From NCBI GenBank assembly GCA_046306335.1, contig JBKDXM010000060.1, forward strand, positions 1 to 55,608: 55,608 bases of DNA, in the 5' to 3' direction. The position numbers and the translations under genes are program-made. Positions 9,443 to 16,796 of this stretch are shown one piece after another. Numbering within the stretch: the stretch's first letter is position 1; each line of letters begins with the position of its first letter. The notes below the pieces were generated by a model, which searched no databases, was not told where the DNA came from, and worked only from the letters and a program-made list of their open reading frames with translations. The stretch is from UBA2386 sp046306335. Its GTDB lineage: Bacteria > Planctomycetota > UBA1135 > UBA2386.

Positions 9443-10006
9443 TCACGCCGCCGGCGCGTCGTACAGCACCTCGACGCGCATGCGCGCGAGGTTGTCGTAG
9501 GTGCGCTTGCGCCGCAACTGCGGCCACCACTCGTACAACAGCAGCTCCAGCGGCCGCCACATCGCCACCCAGCCGAGGATCAGCAGGCCTTCGTCGATGA
9601 AGCGCAGCCACTCGTGCGGCTCCAGCGACCGCAGCCCGCCGCGCAGCAGCAGGCAGGCGATCAGGAACACGACGCCGACGCCGAGGCTGGCCCGGCCCTG
9701 CTGCAGGGTGCGACGCACCTCCAGCCGCGCGATGCCGGCGCGGTAGGCGAAGTAGTTGGCGATCGCGTCCTGCACGGTCCGCTCCGGCTCGAATCGGCGC
9801 TGGTCGGCCGGCAAGTACAGCCGGAACACCAGCGGCGCGTCGGCCGGGAACTCGCGCGCCCAGCTGACGATGAACTCCTCGGCGTCGCGGTCGAGGTCCT
9901 TCTCGTGGAACGGCGCGGGATCGAACGAGTCGAACAACTGCGCCAGTTCGCGCAGGCGCAGCTCGATGCGGCGCTCGCCGCCGGCAGCGACGGCGCCGTT
10001 GCTCAC
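9443..10006 (-). CDS. Hypothetical membrane protein coupled to acsA
   Basis: A 187-residue protein starts at GTG 10006. The start overlaps the acsA stop codon in a GTGA junction, so it is probably translated by coupling. The N-terminal 110 residues are soluble and charged, with repeated Glu/Asp/Arg and a FDPAPFHEKDLDRDAEEF stretch. Two hydrophobic segments follow, near residues 120-140 (LGVGVVFLIACLLL) and 150-170 (GLLILGWVAMW), and then an Arg/Lys-rich tail. No family was recognised. Its position suggests expression with acetyl-CoA synthetase, but nothing in the sequence says it takes part in acetate metabolism. Confidence 0.75.
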   Translation of the reverse strand: MSNGAVAAGGERRIELRLRELAQLFDSFDPAPFHEKDLDRDAEEFIVSWAREFPADAPLVFRLYLPADQRRFEPERTVQDAIANYFAYRAGIARLEVRRTLQQGRASLGVGVVFLIACLLLRGGLRSLEPHEWLRFIDEGLLILGWVAMWRPLELLLYEWWPQLRRKRTYDNLARMRVEVLYDAPAA

Positions 10007-11946
10007 CGGCCTGCCTTGTGCCCCTGCACGATCTGCTCGACCACCTGCGGCTCGGCCAGCGTGCTGAGGTCGCCGAGTTCGGTGTAGTTGGCCTCGGCGA
10101 CCTTGCGCAGGATGCGGCGCATGATCTTGCCGCTGCGCGTCTTCGGCAGGCCCGGCACGACCTGGATGCGATCGGGCGTCGCGATCGGGCTGATGACCTT
10201 GCGCACCACCTGCTTCAACACCGCTTCGACCTCGGTGGCCGGCACGCCCTCGGCCGGCTTGCCGGCGATGACGTAGGCGTAGATGCCCTGGCCCTTGAGG
10301 TCGTGCGGGAAGCCGACGACCGCCGCCTCGGCGCAGAACTCGTGGCTGACCAGCGCGCTCTCGATCTCGGCGGTGCCCAGGCGATGGCCGGCGACGTTGA
10401 GCACGTCGTCGACGCGGCCGGTGATCCAGTAGTAGCCGTCCTCGTCGCGCCGGCAGCCATCGCCGGTGAAGTACAGGCCCGGGTACATCGCGAAGTACGT
10501 CTGCCGGAAGCGGGCGTGGTCGTTGAGGATCGTGCGCGCCTGCCCCGGCCAGCTGCCGGCGAGGCACAGGTTGCCCGCGACGCCGTTGCCGACGAGTTCC
10601 TTGCCCTGGTCGTCGACCAGCAGCGGTCGCACGCCCGGCAGCGGGAACGTCGCCGAGCCCGGCTTGCACGGCGTCGCGCCCGGCAACGCCGAGATCAGGA
10701 TGCCGCCGGTCTCCGTCTGCCACCACGTGTCGACGACGGCGCAGCGTCTGTCGCCGACGACGTCGTGGTACCACTGCCAGACCTCCGGGTTGATCGGCTC
10801 GCCGACCGAGCCGAGCACGCGCAGGCTCGTGCGCGCATGCTTCTTCACCGGCTCGTCGCCGACCCGCAGCAGCGCCCGCAGCGCCGTCGGCGCGGTGTAG
10901 AAGATGTTGGCCTGCACGTCGTCGATCACCTGCCAGTAACGGCCGGCGTCGGGATGCAGCGGCGTCGACTCGAACAGCACCGTCGTCGCGCCGTTGCACA
11001 GCGGCCCGTAGACGATGTAGCTGTGGCCGGTGACCCAGCCGACGTCGGCGGCGCAGAAGTGCACGTCGCCGGGACGCCAGTCGAACACCAGCTCGTGCGT
11101 GTAGCTGGCGTACACGAGGTAGCCGCCGGTCGTGTGCAGCTGGCCCTTGGGCTTGCCGGTCGAACCCGAGGTGTAGAGCACGAACAGCGGGTCCTCGCTG
11201 TCCATCCACTCGACCGGGCAGCAGGCGCGTTGCTTCTGCATCTCGTCGGCCAGCCAGCGGTCGCGGCCCGCGGTCATCGCCACCTCGGTCGCGGTGCGCT
11301 GCGCCACCAGCACGGTGTGCACCGGCAGGTCGGCGATCGCCTCGTCGACGGTCTGCTTGAGCGGGATGGTCTTGCCGCCGCGCAGGCCCTCGTTGGCGGT
11401 CAGCACGACGCGGCAGTCGGCGTCGGCAATGCGGTCGCGCAGCGCGTCGGCCGAGAAGCCGGCGAACACGACGCTGTGCACGGCGCCGATGCGCGCGCAC
11501 GCGAGCATGGCGTAGACCGCCTCGGGCATCATCGGCAGGTAGATGCAGACGCGGTCGCCCTTCTTCACGCCGAAGCGCCGCAGCGCGTTGGCGAGCCGTC
11601 CGACGTGCTCGTGCAGCTGCTTGTAGCTGATGCGCTCGTAGTGCCCGGGCTCGTCCTTCGCCCACACGATCGCCGTCTGCTCGGCGCGCTCGGCGAGGTG
11701 CCGGTCGACGCAGTTGTAGCTGGCGTTGAGCTTGCCGCCGAGGAACCACGCGACCTCGGCCCTGGCGAAGTCCTGCTGCACGGTCTCGTCGAACTGGCGG
11801 AACCACGTCACGCGCTGCGCCTGCCGCCGCCAGAAGCCCGACGGGTCGGCGAGCGATTCGCGGTGCAGCGCCTCGTACGCGGCGAACGAGGCGACGTGCG
11901 CGCGGGCCTGGATGTGGGGCTTGGTCGGGACGAGGGCTTCGGCCAT
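10003..11946 (-). CDS. acsA: Acetyl-CoA synthetase (AMP-forming)
   Basis: The 647-residue protein has the usual length for acetate-CoA ligase (acetate + ATP + CoA to acetyl-CoA + AMP + PPi). It has the AMP-binding signature YTSGSTGKPKG, the VDTWWQTETGG adenylate/acetate-pocket motif, the YWITGRVDDVLNVAGHR hinge and the C-terminal SGKIMRRILRKVA. The Lys of that last motif is the residue acetylated in characterised enzymes. ATG 11946 places the N-terminal domain correctly. It lies 28 bases behind pepA on the same strand and is coupled by GTGA to a membrane-protein gene downstream. Confidence 0.96.
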   Translation of the reverse strand: MAEALVPTKPHIQARAHVASFAAYEALHRESLADPSGFWRRQAQRVTWFRQFDETVQQDFARAEVAWFLGGKLNASYNCVDRHLAERAEQTAIVWAKDEPGHYERISYKQLHEHVGRLANALRRFGVKKGDRVCIYLPMMPEAVYAMLACARIGAVHSVVFAGFSADALRDRIADADCRVVLTANEGLRGGKTIPLKQTVDEAIADLPVHTVLVAQRTATEVAMTAGRDRWLADEMQKQRACCPVEWMDSEDPLFVLYTSGSTGKPKGQLHTTGGYLVYASYTHELVFDWRPGDVHFCAADVGWVTGHSYIVYGPLCNGATTVLFESTPLHPDAGRYWQVIDDVQANIFYTAPTALRALLRVGDEPVKKHARTSLRVLGSVGEPINPEVWQWYHDVVGDRRCAVVDTWWQTETGGILISALPGATPCKPGSATFPLPGVRPLLVDDQGKELVGNGVAGNLCLAGSWPGQARTILNDHARFRQTYFAMYPGLYFTGDGCRRDEDGYYWITGRVDDVLNVAGHRLGTAEIESALVSHEFCAEAAVVGFPHDLKGQGIYAYVIAGKPAEGVPATEVEAVLKQVVRKVISPIATPDRIQVVPGLPKTRSGKIMRRILRKVAEANYTELGDLSTLAEPQVVEQIVQGHKAGR

Positions 11947-11974
11947 GGCGGGAGCGGCGGGCGGTGGGATGCGA

Positions 11975-13471
11975 TCAGAGCGAGCGGACCCAGTGCAGCA
12001 ACGTGCGCACCGCGGTGCCGGCGGCGCCGCTGCGGTAGTAGTCCTTGCTCAGGCCGCCGTACGCGGTGCCGGCGATGTCGAGGTGGACCCACGGCGTGTC
12101 GCCGGCGAAGTACGCCAGGAAGGCGCCGCCGGCGATCGAGCCGTTGCCGTGCTGCGGGCCGTTGATGTTGGCGAGGTCGGCGAACTTGCTCTTCATCTGC
12201 TCCTTGTGGCAGTCCCACAGCGGCAGCTGCCACAGCGGCTCGTCGGCGGCCTTGCCGGCGGCGACGAGCGCGTCGCAGAGGCCCTGGTCGTTGCCCATGA
12301 TGCCGGCGACCTCGTGGCCGAGCGCCACCACCACCGCGCCGGTCAGCGTCGCGAGGTCGACGATGTGCGTCGGCTCGTGGAACCTGCGCGCGTAGCAGAT
12401 CGCGTCGGCGAGCACGAGGCGGCCTTCGGCGTCGGTGTTGAGCACCTCGATCGTGTGGCCGTCCATCGCGCGCACGACGTCGCCGGGCTTCTGCGCGTCC
12501 GGACCGACGGCGTTCTCGGTCGCGGCGATCAGGCCGACGACGTTCACCTTCGGATGGCTGCCGGCGAGGCCGCCGTGCTTGAGCGCGTGGAACAGGCCGA
12601 GCACGGCGCCAGCGCCGCACATGTCGTAGCGCATCTCGTCCATCTTGCCGGCCGGCTTGATGCTGATGCCGCCGGTGTCGAACGTCAGGCCCTTGCCGAC
12701 GACGCAGACGCTGCGCTTGGCGCCGGGCGTGCGGTGCTCCAGCACGAGGAACTTCGGCGGCTCGGTCGCGCCCTTGGCGACGCCGAGGAAGCTGCCCATG
12801 CCGAGCTTCTCGCACTGCTTGCGGTCGAGCACCTTCACCTTGATGCGGCCGCCGGCGAGCTTCTTGGCGGCGTCGGCGAGGTCGCTCGGCGTGCACAGGT
12901 TGGCGGCCTTGTTCTCCAGGTCGCGCGCGAACGCCTGCGCGGCGGCGGCGACGGCGCCGAGCGCGAGGCCCTCGCCGAAGGCCTTCTGGTCGCGGGCCGA
13001 CGCGCCCTCGACCGCGACGCTGCAGGCGGTGGCCTTCGCCGGCTTGTGCGGCTCCTTGCGCGGCGGCTCGTAGCGGTAAGCGCCGAGTGCCAGGCCCTCG
13101 GCGATCGCCATGCCGGCGGCCAGCGGGTCGACGCCGCCGAGCGCGGCCTTCGGCACGACCAGCGTGAAGCCGGCGACGCCGAGGTCGGCGGCGTGCGCCT
13201 GCGCGACGGCGGCGGCGCGGCGCAGCCGCTCGGTGTCGATCTGCTTGGCCGCGCCGAGGCCGACGGTGGCGAGGCGCTTGTGCGCCGACTTCGGCGGCTG
13301 GTGGAACACCGAGACGGCGCGGAACGACGTCTTCAGGTCGCCGGTGGCCTTGGCGGCGGCGAGCGGGACCTTCAGCGCGGCCCCGGCTTCGGGGGCGACG
13401 CCGTCGACGACGAGGACGAACACCGCATCGCCGCGGCTGGCGGCGGCGACGGGAACGAGGCGGCTCTTCAT
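11975..13471 (-). CDS. pepA: Leucyl aminopeptidase, M17 family
   Basis: The 498-residue cytosolic aminopeptidase has the M17 two-metal catalytic domain in its C-terminal half. GKGLTFDTGGISIKPAGKM carries metal and substrate ligands, and NTDAEGRLVLAD is the family signature with the catalytic Arg. The N-terminal half is the variable macro-like domain (FVLVVDGVAPEAGAALKVPL). It releases N-terminal residues, leucine preferentially, and functions as a hexamer in known members. ATG 13471 has no Shine-Dalgarno, but TACAAC lies seven bases upstream and may be a -10 element for a leaderless transcript. A strong hairpin separates it from the moaX-like gene upstream. Confidence 0.95.
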   Translation of the reverse strand: MKSRLVPVAAASRGDAVFVLVVDGVAPEAGAALKVPLAAAKATGDLKTSFRAVSVFHQPPKSAHKRLATVGLGAAKQIDTERLRRAAAVAQAHAADLGVAGFTLVVPKAALGGVDPLAAGMAIAEGLALGAYRYEPPRKEPHKPAKATACSVAVEGASARDQKAFGEGLALGAVAAAAQAFARDLENKAANLCTPSDLADAAKKLAGGRIKVKVLDRKQCEKLGMGSFLGVAKGATEPPKFLVLEHRTPGAKRSVCVVGKGLTFDTGGISIKPAGKMDEMRYDMCGAGAVLGLFHALKHGGLAGSHPKVNVVGLIAATENAVGPDAQKPGDVVRAMDGHTIEVLNTDAEGRLVLADAICYARRFHEPTHIVDLATLTGAVVVALGHEVAGIMGNDQGLCDALVAAGKAADEPLWQLPLWDCHKEQMKSKFADLANINGPQHGNGSIAGGAFLAYFAGDTPWVHLDIAGTAYGGLSKDYYRSGAAGTAVRTLLHWVRSL

Positions 13472-13478
13472 GCCCGTC

Positions 13479-13484
13479 GTTGTA
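13479..13484 (-). promoter_or_regulatory. Candidate -10 hexamer TACAAC before pepA
   Basis: On the minus strand TACAAC is followed by seven bases and then ATG 13471. It overlaps the foot of the large hairpin just upstream, so hairpin formation and initiation could interact. No -35 is evident. Confidence 0.3.
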
Positions 13485-13544
13485 GCGGCGCGTCCGACCG
13501 CGGGCCACGGCGCGGCGGCCGCCGCGCGCCACCGCGGCCGCTAC
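13482..13544 (-). terminator. Large GC-rich inverted repeat after the moaX-like gene
   Basis: GTAGCGGC (13482-13489) pairs with GCCGCTAC (13537-13544), which includes the moaX stop codon. Inside lies a near-perfect palindrome centred on GGCGGCCGCC (about 13511-13528). It could fold as a long hairpin between moaX and pepA transcripts. There is no T-run, so it may be a pause, a rho-type end or a REP-like element rather than a classic intrinsic terminator. Confidence 0.4.
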
Positions 13545-14242
13545 GGCTCGGGCTTGGGCAGTTCGCCGACCCAGCGCACGGCGTCGCCGTCGCGCAACTG
13601 CTCGCGCTTCCAGATCGGCGCTTCGGCCTTGATGCGGTCCATCAACCAGCGGCACGCGTCGAAGGCAGCGCCGCGGTGCGCGGCGGCGACGACGACGACG
13701 ATCGAGGCCTCGCCGACCGGCACGAGACCGAGCCGGTGCGCGACGCGCGCGCGCGTGATGGCGAAGCGCGCGAACGCCGCGTCGAACAGCTTGTGCAGCA
13801 CCTGCTCGGCCATCTCGGGGTAGGCCTCGTACGACAGCGACACGACGGCGCTGCCGTCGTTGTGGTCGCGCGTCGTGCCGGCGAACGTCACCACCGCGCC
13901 GTCGTGGTCGGTGCGGCACTCGGCTTCGAGCGCGCGCGGGTCGAGCGGCTCGCGCTGCAGCACGAAGGCCGCGCGCGCCGCCGGCGAACCGCCGCTGATC
14001 GGCGGGATCGGCGCCACCTCGTCGCCGTCGCGCAGGACCGTCGCGGCGGCGGCGTAGGCGCGGTTGACGGCGAAGGCGACGGGCAGCCGCTGCAGCGCCG
14101 GCGCCCGGCGGACGAGTTCGGCTTGCAGGTCGGCAACCGTCGACCCCACCGGCAACTCGATCGCGACGTGGTCGGCGCCCAAGGCTTCGCGGACGGCGGC
14201 GAAGCAGCGCACGGTGATCCGTATTGACCGCACAGAGCCCAT
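13541..14242 (-). CDS. Fused molybdopterin synthase, MoaD-MoaE (MoaX type)
   Basis: The 233-residue protein joins both subunits of molybdopterin synthase, which adds sulfur to precursor Z in molybdenum cofactor synthesis. Residues 1-85 are MoaD-like: a beta-grasp fold beginning ITVRCFAAVREALG and ending PISGG at 81-85, the place where free MoaD carries its thiocarboxylated Gly-Gly. Residues 86-233 are MoaE-like, with FAGTTRDHN, LSYEAYPEMAE, HRGAAFDACRWLMDRIK and EAPIWKRE, including the catalytic Lys. The Gly-Gly is internal, so the chain must be cut after Gly85 for sulfur loading, as reported for mycobacterial MoaX. ATG 14242 or GTG 14233 could be the start. No other molybdenum cofactor gene is in the window. 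Confidence 0.92.
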   Translation of the reverse strand: MGSVRSIRITVRCFAAVREALGADHVAIELPVGSTVADLQAELVRRAPALQRLPVAFAVNRAYAAAATVLRDGDEVAPIPPISGGSPAARAAFVLQREPLDPRALEAECRTDHDGAVVTFAGTTRDHNDGSAVVSLSYEAYPEMAEQVLHKLFDAAFARFAITRARVAHRLGLVPVGEASIVVVVAAAHRGAAFDACRWLMDRIKAEAPIWKREQLRDGDAVRWVGELPKPEP

Positions 14243-14344
14243 TCCTGGGCTATTCTGCCCGTGCGGTGGTTCCCGCGCACAGGCGCGAGCTAGATTCCGC
14301 CGTTGCGCCCTCCCCGATCCCGCCTAGACACCCGCACCAACGCA

Positions 14345-15721
14345 ATGCGCCCCCTTCCGCTCCTCGCGTTCGCCATCGCCACCGCGCACCTGCCCGCCCA
14401 GTGGGCGCTGATGAACCCGGTCACGTCGCCATCGGCTCGCCGCGCCGGCGCCGCCGCCTTCGACTCGACCGGCAATCGCCTGCTGTTCGTCGGCGGCATC
14501 CAACCGAGCCCGAGCACGATCCTCGGCCAGACGTGGTCGTGGAACGGCACGGCCTGGACGCAGTTGTCGCCCGCCGGTGGCACGATCCCGCGCTGGGGCC
14601 ATGGCTTGGTGCGCAACACCCAGAACAACCGCCTGATCGTGTTCGGCGGCCGCTCGCCGACGCTGTCCGCGTTCGCCAACGACACGCAGGAGTGGACCGG
14701 CACGGCGTGGCAGACGGTCGTCACCGCCAACGCGCCGAGCCCGCGCCACGTCTACGGCTTCGCCTTCGACAGCCTGCGCAACCGCGCGGTGCTGTTCGGC
14801 GGCCGCACCAGCACGCAGACGCTGGCGGACACCTGGGAGTACGACGGCGTCAACTGGTCGCAGCGCACGCCGTTCAACGTGCCGCCGGCGCGCCAGGAGA
14901 TGGCCATGGTCTACGACTCCGGCCTGCGGCGCGTCGTGTTGTTCGGCGGCTTCGACCAGTCGACGAACACGCGCCTCAACGACACCTGGCTGTACAACGG
15001 CTCCGACTGGCAGCAGGTGACGACCAGCAATTCGCCGTCGCCGCGCTACCGCATGGCGTCGGCCTTCGACTCGGTGCGCCAGCGCACCGTGCTGTACGGC
15101 GGCTTCGACGGCACCAACGTGCTGACCGACACGTTCGAGTTCAACGGCAGCAACTGGACCAACGTGGCGACCACCAACCCGCTGCCCGGCGCGTCGACCG
15201 AGACCTACCACGGCTACGACCCCGTGCGCCGCAGGTTCGTGCTCTTCGGCGGCTTCGGCACGGTCTTCAGCAGCCAGACGTGGGAGTACAACGGCGCCAA
15301 CTCGGGCTACTTCGGCACGTTCGGCCTGGGCTGCCCGACGGCGATCGGCGAGCCGACGCTGACGAGCAACACGCCGCGGCTCAACAACCCGTGGACGCTG
15401 ACGATCGGCAACGTGCCGACGGACTGCGAGTTCGTGCTGATCCCCTACGGCCTGTCGAACACGACCAGCGCCCTCGGCCCGCTGCCCGCCGACCTCGCGG
15501 CGATCGGCCTGCCCGGCTGCGCGCTCAACGTCGCCAACGACTACGTGGCGGCCCAGGTGGCGGTCGGCGGCTCGGCAACGTCGACGCTGGCGATCCCGAG
15601 CACCACGGCCCTGCTCAACCAATTCCTGTTCGCCCAGGCCGTGCTGCTCGACATCCAGCCCGGCGGCGACGCCGTGCTGTTGGCCACCTCGGTCGGCGGC
15701 CGCGCCCTCATCGGGCAGTGA
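14345..15721 (+). CDS. Secreted Kelch-repeat protein with a C-terminal beta-domain
   Basis: The protein has 458 residues from ATG 14345, which begins a signal peptide (MRPLPLLAFAIATAHLPAQ). About six Kelch units follow at roughly 50-residue spacing, each with an F/LFGG turn and a later W-x-W/Y-N/D-G-x-x-W strand, for example LFVGGIQPS...WSWNGTAWTQ and VLFGGRTS...WEYDGVNWSQ. They should form a beta-propeller. From about residue 320 a separate domain opens with FGLGCPTAIGEPTL and continues with repeated short beta strands (LTIGNVP, LGPLPADLAAIGLPGCAL). Similar cysteine/glycine-led tails seem common in secreted planctomycete proteins. It is probably exported or cell-surface; its ligand is unknown. 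Confidence 0.85.
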   Translation: MRPLPLLAFAIATAHLPAQWALMNPVTSPSARRAGAAAFDSTGNRLLFVGGIQPSPSTILGQTWSWNGTAWTQLSPAGGTIPRWGHGLVRNTQNNRLIVFGGRSPTLSAFANDTQEWTGTAWQTVVTANAPSPRHVYGFAFDSLRNRAVLFGGRTSTQTLADTWEYDGVNWSQRTPFNVPPARQEMAMVYDSGLRRVVLFGGFDQSTNTRLNDTWLYNGSDWQQVTTSNSPSPRYRMASAFDSVRQRTVLYGGFDGTNVLTDTFEFNGSNWTNVATTNPLPGASTETYHGYDPVRRRFVLFGGFGTVFSSQTWEYNGANSGYFGTFGLGCPTAIGEPTLTSNTPRLNNPWTLTIGNVPTDCEFVLIPYGLSNTTSALGPLPADLAAIGLPGCALNVANDYVAAQVAVGGSATSTLAIPSTTALLNQFLFAQAVLLDIQPGGDAVLLATSVGGRALIGQ

Positions 15722-15744
15722 GGCGGCCGGCTGCTGGCGGTCAC

Positions 15745-15780
15745 GTCACGCCAACAGTCACGCCAACAGTCACGCCAACA
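15745..15780. repeat. Three exact 12-base tandem repeats at the fbp 3' end
   Basis: GTCACGCCAACA occurs three times head to tail, at 15745, 15757 and 15769. The right-hand copy contains the fbp stop codon and its last codons (minus strand). Because 12 is a multiple of three, each copy repeats an in-frame TGA. The array fills the gap between the convergent Kelch and fbp genes. Confidence 0.9.
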
Positions 15781-16750
15781 GTGCGCCAGCCTCGGTGACG
15801 TCGCCCTTGCTGCCGAGGTAGAGCGGCGTGCGCTCGTGCAGCTTGGTCGGGACGATGTCGAGGATGCGCTGGCGGCCGTCGGTCGCCGCACCGCCGGCCT
15901 TCTCGCACAGGAACGCCAGCGGCGCGTTCTCGTACAGCAGGCGCAGCTTGCCCTCCGGCTTCTTGGCCTCGCCGGGGTACATGTAGATGCCGCCCTTCAG
16001 CAGCGTGCGGTGGAAGTCGCCGACCAGCGCGCCGGCGTAGCGCGCCGCGCGCTTGCCGCACTTCGTCTGCTGCGTGCGGAAGGCGCGCACCATCGCCTTG
16101 GTCTTGTCGTCCCACTTGGCCTCGTTGGCCTCGTTGACGGAGTAGCTGCCCTCGCCCTCGGGGATCTTGATGTCCGGGTGCGTCAGGAAGAACGTGCCGA
16201 TCGAGCGGTCGAGCGTGAAGGCGTTGACCGGTCCGCCGGCGGAGTAGACGAGCATCGTGCACGGGCCGTACAGCACGTAGCCCGCGGCGACGAGGTCGCG
16301 GCCCGGCTGCAGGAAGTCGGCCAGCGTCGGCTTGCCGCTCGCGGAGCGGCGGCGGTAGACGCCGAAGATCGTGCCCATCTGGCCGGCGACGTCGACGTTG
16401 CCGCTGCCGTCGAGCGGGTCGACGGTGATGATGTACTTGCCGCTCTCGCCGCCCGGCAGGACGTGCACGTCCTCCATCTCCTCGCTGGCGACGCCGCAGA
16501 CCATCGGCATGTTCTCGAACACCTGCAGCAGCGTGTCGTTGCTGATGACGTCGAGCGCGCGCACGTCCTCGTCCTGCACGTTGGTCGTGCCGGTGTAGCC
16601 GAGCTTGCCGACGAAGCCGGCGCGCATGATCTCGCTGGCGAGCATGCGCGCGAGCAGGCTGAAGCGGTTGAGGACCGTCGACAGCCCGCCGCTGGCGGCG
16701 GCACTGGCTTGGTCGCGGAAGAACTGTTCGCTGAGGGTGAGGCGGTTCAT
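15770..16750 (-). CDS. fbp: Fructose-1,6-bisphosphatase, class I
   Basis: The 326-residue protein has the typical length of class I FBPase, which hydrolyses fructose 1,6-bisphosphate to fructose 6-phosphate in gluconeogenesis. It has the metal-binding SEEMED (Glu90, Glu91) and DPLDGSGNVD (Asp111, Asp114), followed by GTIFGVYRR, as in classical enzymes. ATG 16750 gives MNRLTLSEQFF, matching the family N-terminus, so an in-frame upstream extension is ignored. The last codons and the stop lie inside a 12-base tandem repeat. It is convergent with the Kelch gene. Confidence 0.95.
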   Translation of the reverse strand: MNRLTLSEQFFRDQASAAASGGLSTVLNRFSLLARMLASEIMRAGFVGKLGYTGTTNVQDEDVRALDVISNDTLLQVFENMPMVCGVASEEMEDVHVLPGGESGKYIITVDPLDGSGNVDVAGQMGTIFGVYRRRSASGKPTLADFLQPGRDLVAAGYVLYGPCTMLVYSAGGPVNAFTLDRSIGTFFLTHPDIKIPEGEGSYSVNEANEAKWDDKTKAMVRAFRTQQTKCGKRAARYAGALVGDFHRTLLKGGIYMYPGEAKKPEGKLRLLYENAPLAFLCEKAGGAATDGRQRILDIVPTKLHERTPLYLGSKGDVTEAGALLA

Positions 16751-16796
16751 CGACGGGGATCGGGTTGCGGCGCATTCTTCCGGGCCGCCGCGGGCC

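Noticed and set aside
5812..9600. 1262-codon plus-strand frame across 5.8-9.6 kb
   Set aside because: Overlaps the real KaiC-like and barrel genes in the wrong frame; low-complexity Arg/Ala/Pro translation.
14224..14256. TTGACC and TATTCT as a -35/-10 pair for the Kelch gene
   Set aside because: The spacer is 21 bases, too long for a normal promoter; an inverted repeat (14236-14251) overlaps it, so its meaning is unclear.
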